A stretch of 64,000 nt of DNA, from NCBI RefSeq assembly GCF_900115665.1, contig NZ_FOXH01000006.1, forward strand, positions 310,001 through 374,000, read 5' to 3'. Below the pieces are notes generated by a model. That model was not told the DNA's origin. It saw nothing but the letters and a program-made list of their open reading frames with translations, and did no database searches. Positions 42,473-51,656 of this stretch are shown piece after piece. The DNA comes from Pseudarcicella hirudinis (GTDB lineage: Bacteria > Bacteroidota > Bacteroidia > Cytophagales > Spirosomataceae). Numbering within the stretch: the stretch's first letter is position 1; every line of letters begins with the position of its first letter. The translations under genes and the position numbers were made by a program.

Positions 42473-43729
42473 TTATTCCCCTCCCTTTAAAGCCTGGACA
42501 ACCTGTAGTTTCGACATTCTCCAGGCCGGATAAACCCCTGACAACAAGCCAAATAAAAGACTGATTATTACCGCTGTCAGAAAAACTTTCCAATTGATTG
42601 TCAGGTCTGCATAAGGAATCATCCCGCTGTTGTTGATATAATAAATTACGCCAAAAGAAAGCAGCAGGGCAATTACTCCACCAATCAGAGTAAGAATTAC
42701 ATTTTCGATTACAAACTGGTATGTCAGCGTTCTGGAAGATGCGCCAAAGGCTTTGCGGATACCGATTTCTGAAGCCCGTTCCATAATCCGGCTGATGTTT
42801 ACATTGATCAGATTGATGGCAGGCAAAGACATGAAAAGTAATGCAAAACCGATCAGAATCAGGTAAACATAGTGCTTTTTGGCGTCGCCATCCGAGTGTG
42901 TAAGCTGGCTGAGAAATGAACCGATAAAAGTATCAGCCGTAGAGTGAATTTTATTCGGCTTAAACCATTTGTCACTATAATTCCGGAAAGGTAATTTTGC
43001 AATAAGAGATTGATATTCAGCCTTTATTTCCGGTAAATCTCCGGCATCTTTTGCTAATAATAAGACAATATATTCACCTGCCAGTTCCTTTCTCATGTAA
43101 TCTTTTTTGCTGGTGTTATACGGCATATAGACATCGGACGATACATACGTTCTGGTAATCGGGCAACCCCGTACTACACCGATGATGCGATAATTTACAT
43201 TGTCAATTTCAATGTTTTTGCCAACCACACTGACCCCTTTTCCGAAATATTTATCCCGGGTGAAATCATTGATTACTATCACAAAATCATTATTGGCAAT
43301 GTTCTGCTCAGTAAATGGTTTGCCTTCCAGAAATTCAAAATCTGCTATTTTCCAGAAATTTGCATCTGTGTATTTATAAAACAAATTGACTTTTGTCTGT
43401 TTTACATAAGCATTCACCGAATTGGTAAATGATGAAAAGCCTATTCTTTCAGGAGAAGTAAGACGGGATACATAATTTTTGATATAGTGGAAACTCACCG
43501 GACCCGATCTCCTGCTGTTTTTAAGGGTATCAATCTGTTCAAATTTATCGATATACAGACAACGGTCCCTTTTTGTTTCAGGATAACCCGGAGAAACGAG
43601 GTGGTTTACAAAGGCTGTCAGTACCACTAAAATCATCAGGGTAAAGCTGATTCCGAATAAGCTGATGAAAGTGAAGAATTTCCTCCTTTTCAAAACAGCG
43701 AAAGTTATTTTCAGATAATTTTTAAACAT
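42473..43729 (-). CDS. ABC transporter permease, MacB/FtsX-like (first permease)
   Basis: A 418-residue permease paired with the next gene 29 bp downstream. The first helix is KFFTFISLFGISFTLMILVV, followed by a long periplasmic domain (IDNVNYRIIGVVRGCPITRT is a MacB-PCD-type strand) and a C-terminal FtsX region with ERASEIGIRKAFGASSRTL and SLLFGLLSGVYPAWRMSKLQ. The conserved ERxxEIGIRxAxGA coupling helix contacts the ATPase. It sits 12 bp after the ATPase gene, so co-transcribed. Confidence 0.92.
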   Translation of the reverse strand: MFKNYLKITFAVLKRRKFFTFISLFGISFTLMILVVLTAFVNHLVSPGYPETKRDRCLYIDKFEQIDTLKNSRRSGPVSFHYIKNYVSRLTSPERIGFSSFTNSVNAYVKQTKVNLFYKYTDANFWKIADFEFLEGKPFTEQNIANNDFVIVINDFTRDKYFGKGVSVVGKNIEIDNVNYRIIGVVRGCPITRTYVSSDVYMPYNTSKKDYMRKELAGEYIVLLLAKDAGDLPEIKAEYQSLIAKLPFRNYSDKWFKPNKIHSTADTFIGSFLSQLTHSDGDAKKHYVYLILIGFALLFMSLPAINLINVNISRIMERASEIGIRKAFGASSRTLTYQFVIENVILTLIGGVIALLLSFGVIYYINNSGMIPYADLTINWKVFLTAVIISLLFGLLSGVYPAWRMSKLQVVQALKGGE

Positions 43730-43741
43730 CTCGTAAAAGGA

Positions 43742-44407
43742 TTAGAGTACCTGTGAACCATCAAATAAACGCACTAATCTGCTTGTCTTTTTTGCCATAT
43801 TCTCATCATGCGTAACCATCACAATGGTAGTGCCTTCCTGCTTGTTCAGATTAATGAGAATCTCCATAATTTCGTTTCCCATGGCGCTATCAAGATTTCC
43901 GGTAGGCTCATCTGCCAGAATAATTTCGGGGTTTCCGACGATAGCACGGGCAATTGCAACCCTTTGTTTTTGTCCGCCGGACAACTGGGAAGGATAATGC
44001 TTCATTCTGTTTCCCAATCCCACTTTTTGCAGGGCTTCGGTGGCCAGTCTTGTACGTTCGTCCCCGGAGACATTACGATACAGTAAAGGCAACTCAACAT
44101 TATCCAGCACCGGCAAATCATTGATCAGATGATAACTCTGAAAGATGAATCCAAGCTTTTGGTTTCTGAAACGGGCTATTTTCTTGTCGGAAAAATCCCT
44201 GATAGACTCCCCTCCCACTGAGATATCACCTTTGGAAGGTTCATCCAGTAAACCCATGATATTCAGCAGAGTACTTTTCCCACAGCCGGAAGGTCCCATG
44301 ATTGACAGAAACTCTCCTTTGGCCACTTCCAGGCTAATACTGTTCAATGCCAGTGTTTCGATTGTACTGGTGCGGTAAACTTTTTCAATATTCTTTAAAC
44401 GTATCAT
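43742..44407 (-). CDS. ABC transporter ATP-binding protein, MacB/LolD-like
   Basis: A 221-residue cytoplasmic ATPase of the lipoprotein/macrolide export branch. Walker A GPSGCGKST, Q-loop FIFQSYHLI, signature LSGGQKQRVAIARA, Walker B IILADEPTGNLD, H-loop VMVTHDE. The size and motif set fit LolD/MacB/FtsE-type ATPases. It lies between the TolC-like gene and the two permeases and powers the complex. All motifs are intact. Confidence 0.95.
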   Translation of the reverse strand: MIRLKNIEKVYRTSTIETLALNSISLEVAKGEFLSIMGPSGCGKSTLLNIMGLLDEPSKGDISVGGESIRDFSDKKIARFRNQKLGFIFQSYHLINDLPVLDNVELPLLYRNVSGDERTRLATEALQKVGLGNRMKHYPSQLSGGQKQRVAIARAIVGNPEIILADEPTGNLDSAMGNEIMEILINLNKQEGTTIVMVTHDENMAKKTSRLVRLFDGSQVL

Positions 44408-44494
44408 AAAAACGTGTTTTTAATAAAGTCTGTAAAGTATTTACGATGAATAACTTATCAATTATTACTCCCGGGAAAAATCAGGGATTTTTAA

Positions 44495-45952
44495 TCATGG
44501 TTCTATTTTTCTCTGGTTTTCAAAATCGTACAAAGTCAGCGTCCTGAGTTTGTAATAAGTCCCCCAGTAATCCTGCAAAGCATTAATATTATCACGTTTG
44601 GCCTGGTCCTTCTCCTGAAAAGAGATACTCAGATCTGTGATACTGAGATTGCCCAGCACATAACGCTCCCTGGCAATCTGGTATTTTTCGGAAGCAATAC
44701 TGTCGGCCTGGGCTGTTAGATTCAGCTGTTCTCCAAGCATTTCAAATAAGGTTACCTGGGTATAAATTTCCTGATTAAAATTCTGTCTGGCTTGTTCCAC
44801 AGAATATTCTGTTAATTTTTTCTGAACTTCTGCCGTTTTTGTTCTGGATTTAGAACGCCCCCAGTCTATAATCGGAATATCAAATTCTAACTGAACAGTT
44901 TCCTGGCTCTTTGGCTGGTTATACAATTCAGGAATTGTTGCTCCGCGATTTGAAAAACCCAGTGTTGCTGTTAAAGTTGCATTCAGTCCGTTGTCTCCGA
45001 TTGCTTTGGCAACAGCTCTTTCTGCTTCCAGCAGCTGTCGGCGGAAAGCAATGGCATCAGAACGGTTTTCAAGGGCTTCTTCCAATGCTTTTTTGGGTAA
45101 AACCGTCAGCTTAGAAATCCTCTCAGGAACAATCAGCTCAATTTTATCAGCGTTTTTCCAGCCAATATATGCCTTCAGATTCAGGGTAGAAATTTCCAGA
45201 TCTCTTTTGGCTTTCATAATAGACTTTTGTGATTTCAGCAATTCCAGCTGCAATTGCAGGATCTCATTTCTGGTATTTTTTCCGAGAGAGAATTTTTCTT
45301 CCGCAATTTTCAGAATCGTCTCCGTATTATTTAAGTTCGTTTCAGCAATCTGCAAATTAACCTGTGCTAAAAGCATTGCAAAAAAGAACTCATTTGATTT
45401 CTGCGCAATCTGCTCTCTGGATTCCAGAAAAGTCTGACGACTTTCATCATACTTCAAAGGTTCTATTTTCCTGTCCCATTTCAGAGCATTAAATTTAAAC
45501 AATGGCTGCTGATATCCGATAGCAATCGGTGTGCTGTTGTAAAGCGTGTTTTTCCGGTCAAAATCATCAAAACGCTGCAATTGTGTAGTGGCATAAATCT
45601 GTCCTCCGGTTTGCATCACCGACTGGCTCAGAGAAAGTGTTAAAGAGGAATTATTATACCTTACCGGTTGGAACTGTACGGTACCGTCCGGCTGCACAAC
45701 CTGAGTAAATGAGCTGGTAAATGCCGGCAGGTTTCCGTTCAGAATTAACTGTGGTTTGTAATTTGAAAGGAAAGTCAGCCATTCCCAATACTTTGTTTCT
45801 TTCGTGGTAGAGGCCTGTCTCGCTGAGATCGACTGATCCTTTGCCATCTCAACTACTTCCGGTAACCTCAGCCTGACCGTTCCCTGAGGGTATAATCTTC
45901 TGCTATTCAGAAGCCCGGCCAGAAAAATGATTATGTAAAGAATATGTTTCAT
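44495..45952 (-). CDS. TolC-family outer-membrane channel
   Basis: A 485-residue protein with signal peptide MKHILYIIIFLAGLLNSRR. It shows long amphipathic helical repeats of the TolC type (LQLELLKSQKSIMKAKRDLE and RQNFNQEIYTQVTLFEMLGE), each with Asn/Asp-rich turns, and a C-terminal SQTDLSIS-like ALQ segment (SITDLSISFQEKDQAKRDNI). It forms the outer-membrane exit of the ABC export pathway. It follows the HlyD-like gene by 10 bp and precedes the ATPase gene by 87 bp. Confidence 0.9.
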   Translation of the reverse strand: MKHILYIIIFLAGLLNSRRLYPQGTVRLRLPEVVEMAKDQSISARQASTTKETKYWEWLTFLSNYKPQLILNGNLPAFTSSFTQVVQPDGTVQFQPVRYNNSSLTLSLSQSVMQTGGQIYATTQLQRFDDFDRKNTLYNSTPIAIGYQQPLFKFNALKWDRKIEPLKYDESRQTFLESREQIAQKSNEFFFAMLLAQVNLQIAETNLNNTETILKIAEEKFSLGKNTRNEILQLQLELLKSQKSIMKAKRDLEISTLNLKAYIGWKNADKIELIVPERISKLTVLPKKALEEALENRSDAIAFRRQLLEAERAVAKAIGDNGLNATLTATLGFSNRGATIPELYNQPKSQETVQLEFDIPIIDWGRSKSRTKTAEVQKKLTEYSVEQARQNFNQEIYTQVTLFEMLGEQLNLTAQADSIASEKYQIARERYVLGNLSITDLSISFQEKDQAKRDNINALQDYWGTYYKLRTLTLYDFENQRKIEP

Positions 45953-45962
45953 AAATTCACGG

Positions 45963-47213
45963 CTAGGGTTTTATCTCCAGTTCTGTGATGTTTTTATAAT
46001 TACTCATGTCAGAAATAATGACATTTTCTCCGGCTTTTATACCTTCGGTTATTTCCACAAAATCGAAATTAGACAGACCGATTTTCACGGTTCTTCTTTC
46101 TGCTTTTCCTGATTTGTTCAATACAAACAGGTCTTGTACAGAAGCTCCGCTGAACGCCTGGCCGTTGGCTACACGTACTACATTGGTATGTGCAGCGGTT
46201 ACCAGGAAGACTTCCACTTTCAGTTTAGGCCGGAGTAAATGGCTGGCTTTAGTATCCAAAGCCACATCAAAGCTCAATACGTTATTTTGAACAGATGGTT
46301 GTATGGATGTGAGATTCCCTCTGAGCAGGTTTTCATTAATCCTCACAATTACTCCCATCCCTGTTTTCAATTGGTCAGCATAAGTGTCAGAAACGGTACC
46401 TATAATTTTAAAACTTCCCAAATCCGCTAGCCGGGCAAGAACCTCTCCTTCAGCCACTTTTGAACCCAGGTTTTTGTTTACATAAGTAAGTACTCCTTTT
46501 CTGGTGGTGATGATTCCAGCTTTTTTGAGCTTATTTTTAAATTCCATCAGGTCTTTTTCCTGAATCTGGGCAGAAATTTCTGAATCTTTCAATTCTGTCC
46601 GCATTGTTTGCTGTTTGATTTTGATGTCATTTTCCAGCTGCCGTTTTTCCAGTTCGGCAATCCGCAGACTCATCTCAGCTGTTTCGACTGCTTCTCTGGT
46701 ACCGCCACCTGCTTTTTGAAGACGCCTGGCATTTTCAATATCTGCTTTCAGACTGGAAATTTTCAAAGCCTTTATCGAGTCACTGATTTTCAGGTCGTAG
46801 AAACTTTTATCCAGTTCGAGTTTCAGCTTAACAATATTATTTCGTTTCAATTCAAGCTGATCATTTTGTTTGTCGAAATTCAGTTGTGTAGCCTCTTTAT
46901 CTAATTCAAGGATATTTTGTCCTTCTTTTACAATACTCCCTGCATCCAGAAAAACCTGTTGAATGGTAGCGTTAATAGGGCTTGTAATCACTTGCTCAAA
47001 CTCAGGCTGTACTTCCCCGGAAGCATTCAGCGTATTTTCAACAGTTCCGGTTCCGGCGGTAGCGATGCTGATCTCCGATCTGCTGACTGAAGAAAACAAC
47101 GATGCCTTTGTCCACCAAAGCAAGGCAAGAAGAGCCAGGATGATTCCGGCAATAATTATCCGGTTTTTATTTCTCTTTTTACGAAGTTCAGTTACTGATA
47201 TTTCCTTATCCAT
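45963..47213 (-). CDS. HlyD/MacA-like periplasmic adaptor protein
   Basis: A 416-residue adaptor with a single N-terminal membrane anchor (IIIAGIILALLALLWWTKAS). The lipoyl half-domains read ATIQQVFLDAGSIVKEGQNI and LTYVNKNLGSKVAEGEVLAR, with a long coiled-coil hairpin between (KLKLELDKSFYDLKI through QQTMRTELKDSEISAQIQ) that reaches the TolC channel. The beta-barrel and C-terminal part contain LLRPKLKVEVFLV and KAERRTVKIGLSNFDFVEIT. It is the first gene of the operon, preceded by the sigma-54 promoter match. It bridges the ABC permeases and the outer membrane. Confidence 0.94.
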   Translation of the reverse strand: MDKEISVTELRKKRNKNRIIIAGIILALLALLWWTKASLFSSVSRSEISIATAGTGTVENTLNASGEVQPEFEQVITSPINATIQQVFLDAGSIVKEGQNILELDKEATQLNFDKQNDQLELKRNNIVKLKLELDKSFYDLKISDSIKALKISSLKADIENARRLQKAGGGTREAVETAEMSLRIAELEKRQLENDIKIKQQTMRTELKDSEISAQIQEKDLMEFKNKLKKAGIITTRKGVLTYVNKNLGSKVAEGEVLARLADLGSFKIIGTVSDTYADQLKTGMGVIVRINENLLRGNLTSIQPSVQNNVLSFDVALDTKASHLLRPKLKVEVFLVTAAHTNVVRVANGQAFSGASVQDLFVLNKSGKAERRTVKIGLSNFDFVEITEGIKAGENVIISDMSNYKNITELEIKP

Positions 47214-47239
47214 TTTTAATATCTTTTGCTATACCTTTT

Positions 47240-47255
47240 TCAATTCATGTGCCAA
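47240..47255 (-). promoter_or_regulatory. Sigma-54 (-24/-12) promoter of the efflux operon
   Basis: Read on the minus strand: TTGGCAC, then ATGAA, then TTGA. The consensus is TGGCAC-N5-TTGC, so the spacing is exact and only the last base differs. The -24 GG is at 47253-47254 and the -12 element at 47240-47243. Transcription would start near 47229, about 16 nt before the adaptor ATG at 47213. The operon encodes an NtrC-type activator. Confidence 0.7.
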
Positions 47256-47623
47256 TGCACAAATCATTGAAAATCAATAGTATATACAAAAATGTATTGT
47301 TAAAAAATGTCCGATATTGGGACGGTTTGTTCGAAACCGGGAAGGATTTTGGAAGGGGGATTCCGGGCTGTAACTCAAAATCATCAGACTTTAAGCAAAA
47401 CAGGATCTGCATCAATAGAAGGGCTTATTTAACAACTAAAAACATCTTCAATTTCAAGTTGTCTGCTATCTCAAATTTAAGCAGGAGGTTTGATCAATCA
47501 TGAAATCCAAAAATATATTATCTTTAATCATGATTATAATCTTACTCCGGGATTAGCCCAATTACTCAGAAGAAAGTACTCTTTTTTCTTTAACACGTTG
47601 GGGCTGGGCATAAACAATAAAAA
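47256..47623. other. Divergent intergenic region between efflux operon and AraC gene
   Basis: Beyond the sigma-54 promoter and enhancer candidate, this AT-rich stretch holds the promoter of the AraC-type gene. Short open frames here (such as 47249-47503) look like chance. No other repeat was recognised. Confidence 0.35.
47309..47323. promoter_or_regulatory. Candidate enhancer site GTCC-N7-GGAC for the NtrC-type activator
   Basis: Inverted repeat GTCC-gatattg-GGAC about 85-95 bp upstream of the predicted sigma-54 start, the usual distance for an activator-binding site. It resembles known NtrC-family sites in layout only. Just one copy was found. Confidence 0.4.
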
Positions 47624-48433
47624 ATGGTTGAGATTTTTGATAATATTCATAAGATATACCAGTATAAGGCTCCCTGTGAAGAGCTGAAGGATTATATTGA
47701 ATTTTTCTCTGAATCTTCTTTTGAGGCCACGAGCCGGCATATTGCCAATAAATGTTTTTCTGTAAAACTTTTCCCAAGCTGGACGCCGACTTTCTGGATA
47801 AATCTCGGGTCTCCCTATCAGCTATTTCTGGGAGAAAAGCAGTATTTTATTCAATCACAGGAAGATGTCCTGATTTTAAGAAACACTATCGCTGAAAGAC
47901 ATAACCTGCCAACCGACCATATTTTTACAGTAAAATTTTTTCCGGGAGGACTTGAGGCCATTTTTGATATTAATCAGCCCAGACTTACCGATAAGGTGGT
48001 TAGCTTATCTGCCATTCTTCCCGGCCAGCTTATTCAGGAAGTTAAAAAGGCAAATACTTTTGAGGAGAGAATGACCATGTTACAAGATTTCTTTCTGAGT
48101 CTGTTCAATAAGAAAAATAACAGGGAATATTATTTCAGGATCGTTCAAAAGGCTATCGAAACCTACAGCGGAAGCAACATGGAACTGAATAACGGAGAAA
48201 TTGCCAAAGAAATGTTTGCTACCAACAAAACCATTTACAGATATTTTACCAATGTAATCGGTACAACTCCTAAAAATTACTTTTCAGTTTTGCGGGCAAG
48301 AAAGGCATTGTTAAGTTATGTGGAAAATAAAGAATTATTCAGTCCTTATGACTATGGTTATTATGATATGAGTCATTTCTACAAGGAGGTTGTCAAATTT
48401 ACCGGAAAGAAGTTGATAGAAAACTTTCGATGA
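47624..48433 (+). CDS. AraC-family transcriptional regulator
   Basis: A 269-residue regulator. Residues 1-150 form a DUF6597-like N-terminal domain (LKDYIEFFSESSF, FINLGSPYQL, VKFFPGGLEAIFDI). The C-terminus is the double HTH of AraC/XylS proteins: EIAKEMFATNKTIYRYFTNV, then PKNYFSVLRARKAL, and the second helix YGYYDMSHFYKEVVKFTGK, matching the GYxDxSHFxKxFKxxxG pattern. It is divergent from the efflux operon and 67 bp upstream of the alpha/beta hydrolase. It probably controls the hydrolase or itself. The start at 47624 is ATG. Confidence 0.9.
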   Translation: MVEIFDNIHKIYQYKAPCEELKDYIEFFSESSFEATSRHIANKCFSVKLFPSWTPTFWINLGSPYQLFLGEKQYFIQSQEDVLILRNTIAERHNLPTDHIFTVKFFPGGLEAIFDINQPRLTDKVVSLSAILPGQLIQEVKKANTFEERMTMLQDFFLSLFNKKNNREYYFRIVQKAIETYSGSNMELNNGEIAKEMFATNKTIYRYFTNVIGTTPKNYFSVLRARKALLSYVENKELFSPYDYGYYDMSHFYKEVVKFTGKKLIENFR

Positions 48434-48473
48434 TTATGTCCGTTTTTTACTAAATTTTCAATTGTAAACTCTC

Positions 48474-48481
48474 TAGTTTTG
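48474..48481 (+). promoter_or_regulatory. Bacteroidota -7 box (TAGTTTTG) ahead of the alpha/beta hydrolase gene
   Basis: A TAnnTTTG match 20 bp before ATG 48501. The hydrolase may thus have its own promoter besides readthrough from the AraC gene. The -33 element is not clear. Confidence 0.4.
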
Positions 48482-48500
48482 TCGAAAATCTATTCATAAA

Positions 48501-49958
48501 ATGATGAAAAAATCTTCGATATTAATATTTATCCTGCTCATTTCTTTCGTTCAGTTTACTTTTGCTCAGAAGAAAAAGTTATATACTCCCAAAATCGAAT
48601 CATGTCCATGTGCATTTAAAGCCGATAGCTCTTTAAAGACCAGATGTGCCTATCTGATTGTACCCGAAAACAGAAATAAGCCTGAAGGGAAAACCATTAA
48701 ACTGCCATTTATTGTCGTGGAAAGTAACAATCCTCAGAAAAAGAAGGATCCTGTTCTTTTTACAGGTGGTGGTCCCGGGGCAGGTTCTCTTGGCATTGTA
48801 CGCTCAGTACATCGTCGCTCTATTATTCAAAACAGAGATTTTATTGCCTTTGAACAACGGGGAACACAATACGCTCTGCCAAGCTTGGGGGGAAATGAAA
48901 TCGGGGAAGCTCTTAAAACGGCATTCAAAAACAACTATCCGAAAGATAGCATGATTCTGGAAGGGACGAAACGTCTGAGGGCAAAACTGATAGCGCAAGG
49001 GATAGACCTCTCCGCCTATAATACCGTTGAAAGTGCTGCTGATATAGAGGACTTAAGACAGGCTCTGAAAATCGATTCTCTGAATCTTTTTGGTATTTCT
49101 TACAGTGGTGGTCTGATGATGACAGTTTTACATAATTTTCCTGCCGGAATAAGATCGCTCATTTTAGATTCTCCCCTTCCTGAATTTATCAATATAGACG
49201 AAGAAGAAATTGGTAATTTTAATGAAGCACTGAATACGATATTCAGGAAGTGCGAAAACGATTCATTAAGCAGAATGAAATACGGGAATCTGAAAGAAAA
49301 ATTTACCCGATATTTCAATAGTCTGGAAGGTAAGACTTTCTCTGTATCTTATGCGGAAAAAGAAAAGGCTGAACCCTTATCAATCAGTTATTCCCGGAGT
49401 GAGCTGATCGGATTCCTGGAAAACACATTGTATGACTTTTCAAAAATCAAAGATATCCCCGACATTATTACGGATATGATTCAGGGAAATCATGAGGTTT
49501 ACATCAGGAAATTTCTGGATGATATTTTTCATAGTTCCGGTCCTTCCGGGATGCGCTTATCGGTTTATTGTTCAGATAAAATGGCTTACGCCAAAGATAA
49601 AATGATACAGCAGCAATATCAGCTTTATCCTTACATGATGGGAGCAGGTTATTACCTCAATGATGTTTACAGGAAAATGTGTGATTGCTGGAAAGTTCCT
49701 CCGGTTGCTGCTGATACAAAAACCGCTTTTTATTCTGAAGTTCCCGTACTTCTCGGAGCTGGTGATACGGATCCGGCTTGCAGGCCGCTATATAATGATC
49801 TGATTCATCACTATATGCCAAATAGTCAACGGCTGCTCTTTTTAAACCGCTCTCACGGGCCGCTGATCCGCCAAGACGGGGATATTTTTATTGGTGATTT
49901 TCTGGAGAATCCTTACCGGAAAGTTGTTTCGGCACAAGCAGATATTATTGCGTATTAA
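48501..49958 (+). CDS. Secreted alpha/beta hydrolase, prolyl/tripeptidyl aminopeptidase-like
   Basis: A 485-residue serine hydrolase with signal peptide MKKSSILIFILLISFVQFTFA. GGGPGAGSLG is the oxyanion-hole HGGPG-type motif. The nucleophile Ser lies in LFGISYSGGLM (GxSxG), the acid Asp in LLGAGDTDPACRP, and the catalytic His in NRSHGPLI. CPCAFKADSSLKTRCAYLIV at the start of the mature protein is typical of TAP-like secreted peptidases. It probably trims peptides or cleaves an ester drug. It is preceded by the AraC-type regulator and followed by the bidirectional hairpin at 50015. Confidence 0.88.
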   Translation: MMKKSSILIFILLISFVQFTFAQKKKLYTPKIESCPCAFKADSSLKTRCAYLIVPENRNKPEGKTIKLPFIVVESNNPQKKKDPVLFTGGGPGAGSLGIVRSVHRRSIIQNRDFIAFEQRGTQYALPSLGGNEIGEALKTAFKNNYPKDSMILEGTKRLRAKLIAQGIDLSAYNTVESAADIEDLRQALKIDSLNLFGISYSGGLMMTVLHNFPAGIRSLILDSPLPEFINIDEEEIGNFNEALNTIFRKCENDSLSRMKYGNLKEKFTRYFNSLEGKTFSVSYAEKEKAEPLSISYSRSELIGFLENTLYDFSKIKDIPDIITDMIQGNHEVYIRKFLDDIFHSSGPSGMRLSVYCSDKMAYAKDKMIQQQYQLYPYMMGAGYYLNDVYRKMCDCWKVPPVAADTKTAFYSEVPVLLGAGDTDPACRPLYNDLIHHYMPNSQRLLFLNRSHGPLIRQDGDIFIGDFLENPYRKVVSAQADIIAY

Positions 49959-50014
49959 TTGGTATTACAACCTGCAATAACAGATTCAGGTATTATAAAC
50001 CTCAGGGAAAGTAA

Positions 50015-50048
50015 AAGGCAGTCAGATGAAAAACCATCTAACTGCCTT
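50015..50048. terminator. Hairpin between alpha/beta hydrolase and GH29 genes
   Basis: The stem AAGGCAGT..AGATG (50015-50028) pairs with CATCT..ACTGCCTT (50035-50048), with one mismatch, a 6-nt loop, and TTTT on the minus side. It separates two convergent genes. Confidence 0.65.
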
Positions 50049-50088
50049 AAAATAAGCTATATTTTCAATAAAATCAGCTATAATCCTT

Positions 50089-51417
50089 TTACAGTCCCCC
50101 GCTCCCGCGATAGAGTTTAAGTGGTTTTTCTAATTCTACTTTTAAAACTGACATATATTCATCTTTAACTGTCGGAGGCACATGGACAAAAACAAGGCCT
50201 GGTACTGCGCTCCATGAAATTTTGCCGACAATCTTCCATTTTACATTTTCTCCGTTATTCAATGCAGTGATCTTTTTAATCTTTGTATCCAGTCCTTTTA
50301 TCGTTACATCTCCGCTCAAATGACCCGGAACAAATAAATAGATTGTTGAAGAATCTTTTGATATAGTTGTGGGGCCGGCAAAATGACCTTGCGGCAAACC
50401 TCCCAACGTTTCAAAGATAGCTTCTCCGTATTTTTTATTCCATTTTCCTAATTCTTTCAGAATATTTACCTGAGGAGCAGGAATTGTACCATCTTCGGCA
50501 GGACCAATGTCCAGCAATAAATTTCCGCCGTTAGAAACTGCATCTACAAAAATTGAAATTACTTCAGAAGGCGTTTTGTAATTTGTATCATCCGGATGAT
50601 AACCCCAGTTATCATTGGTTGTCATACACAGCTCCCACCAGTGGAACTTCGGGCGTGTTATCGGGAAATTTTGCTCCGGTGTTTCATAATCACCATATCC
50701 TTGCAGGCGTCCGTTGATAATTACATTTGGATTATAGCCCAGCAACAAAGATCTTACAGCAGGCGCATTCCATTCTTCATTGCTATGTCCCCAATCTCCA
50801 TCAAACCATATCAGATCAGGTTTATAATTCCCCATTACTTCTTTGAGTTGTCCCATGTAAAAAGACTGGAATTTTTTCCAGCGTTCCGGCTGACTGGCTA
50901 TTTTATAACGGGAACTGTCTTTCAGAAACCCGGTATAATCCTGATGTGACCAATCCAGAATAGAAAAATAGGCCCCGCATTTAATATTTTCTTTTCTCAG
51001 AGCCTCATAAAAAGGTTTTAACAGATCCCGCTTTGCAGGAGTTGATTCCACCACATTTAATTTACTTTGAGCCGTTTTCCACAAGGCCACCCCATCATGA
51101 TGTTTGGTTGTAATCACCGAATATCTGGCACCGCTTTCCTTAATTAAGGCCGCCCATTCTTCCGGCTTATAATTTTTTGCCGTAAAACCCTTCAGTTGAC
51201 TCATGTAATCTTTATAAGGGAGTTTCTTATTGTAAAAGCTCCAGGATTCATCAACACCATTTACTGAATAAATGCCCCAGTGTATAAAAATACCCAGTTT
51301 AGCATCTGCAAACCATTGCATTTTGGTCGCAATACTGTCTGCATTTGTCTTCGATTGAGCATTTGCTGAAAGCATTACAGCAATAAACGGTAAGATCAAT
51401 AAATATTTAAATCTCAT
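50089..51417 (-). CDS. GH29 alpha-L-fucosidase, secreted
   Basis: A 442-residue enzyme. The ATG at 51417 starts the signal peptide MRFKYLLILPFIAVMLSANA; the frame extends 30 codons upstream without one. GH29 landmarks: FADAKLGIFIHWGIYSV, the HHDG motif in VITTKHHDGVALW, the nucleophile D206 in LIWFDGDWGHS, and the GNLLLDIGPAEDGTIP segment. It releases alpha-L-fucose from glycans. It lies downstream of a SusCD pair on the same strand, separated by the hairpin at 51563, so together they would form a fucoside utilisation locus. The general acid cannot be assigned by eye. Confidence 0.93.
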   Translation of the reverse strand: MRFKYLLILPFIAVMLSANAQSKTNADSIATKMQWFADAKLGIFIHWGIYSVNGVDESWSFYNKKLPYKDYMSQLKGFTAKNYKPEEWAALIKESGARYSVITTKHHDGVALWKTAQSKLNVVESTPAKRDLLKPFYEALRKENIKCGAYFSILDWSHQDYTGFLKDSSRYKIASQPERWKKFQSFYMGQLKEVMGNYKPDLIWFDGDWGHSNEEWNAPAVRSLLLGYNPNVIINGRLQGYGDYETPEQNFPITRPKFHWWELCMTTNDNWGYHPDDTNYKTPSEVISIFVDAVSNGGNLLLDIGPAEDGTIPAPQVNILKELGKWNKKYGEAIFETLGGLPQGHFAGPTTISKDSSTIYLFVPGHLSGDVTIKGLDTKIKKITALNNGENVKWKIVGKISWSAVPGLVFVHVPPTVKDEYMSVLKVELEKPLKLYRGSGGL

Positions 51418-51562
51418 TTTAAAATTGTTCTTTAATGGATAAAAAGTGTCGCAAATATGAAGTGCAGCGTCAAAGATAAATAACCGGAACCTTTGTGCAG
51501 ACCGCATTTATGGGGTATTACCAAAATATGTCAGACAGTGTTTCCTCTTATTTTAAGAAAGA

Positions 51563-51599
51563 ACCCCTTTGTCAAAGGAGTAATGACTGACAAAGGGGT
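51563..51599. terminator. Terminator after the second SusCD pair
   Basis: A perfect 12-bp stem ACCCCTTTGTCA (51563-51574) / TGACAAAGGGGT (51588-51599). On the minus strand it follows the SusD stop and runs into TCTTTCTT. Confidence 0.75.
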
Positions 51600-51656
51600 A
51601 ACATTACTTACTGGCTGAAATCCTATTTCTCCAACCAGGTTTTTGTACTGAAAGGC

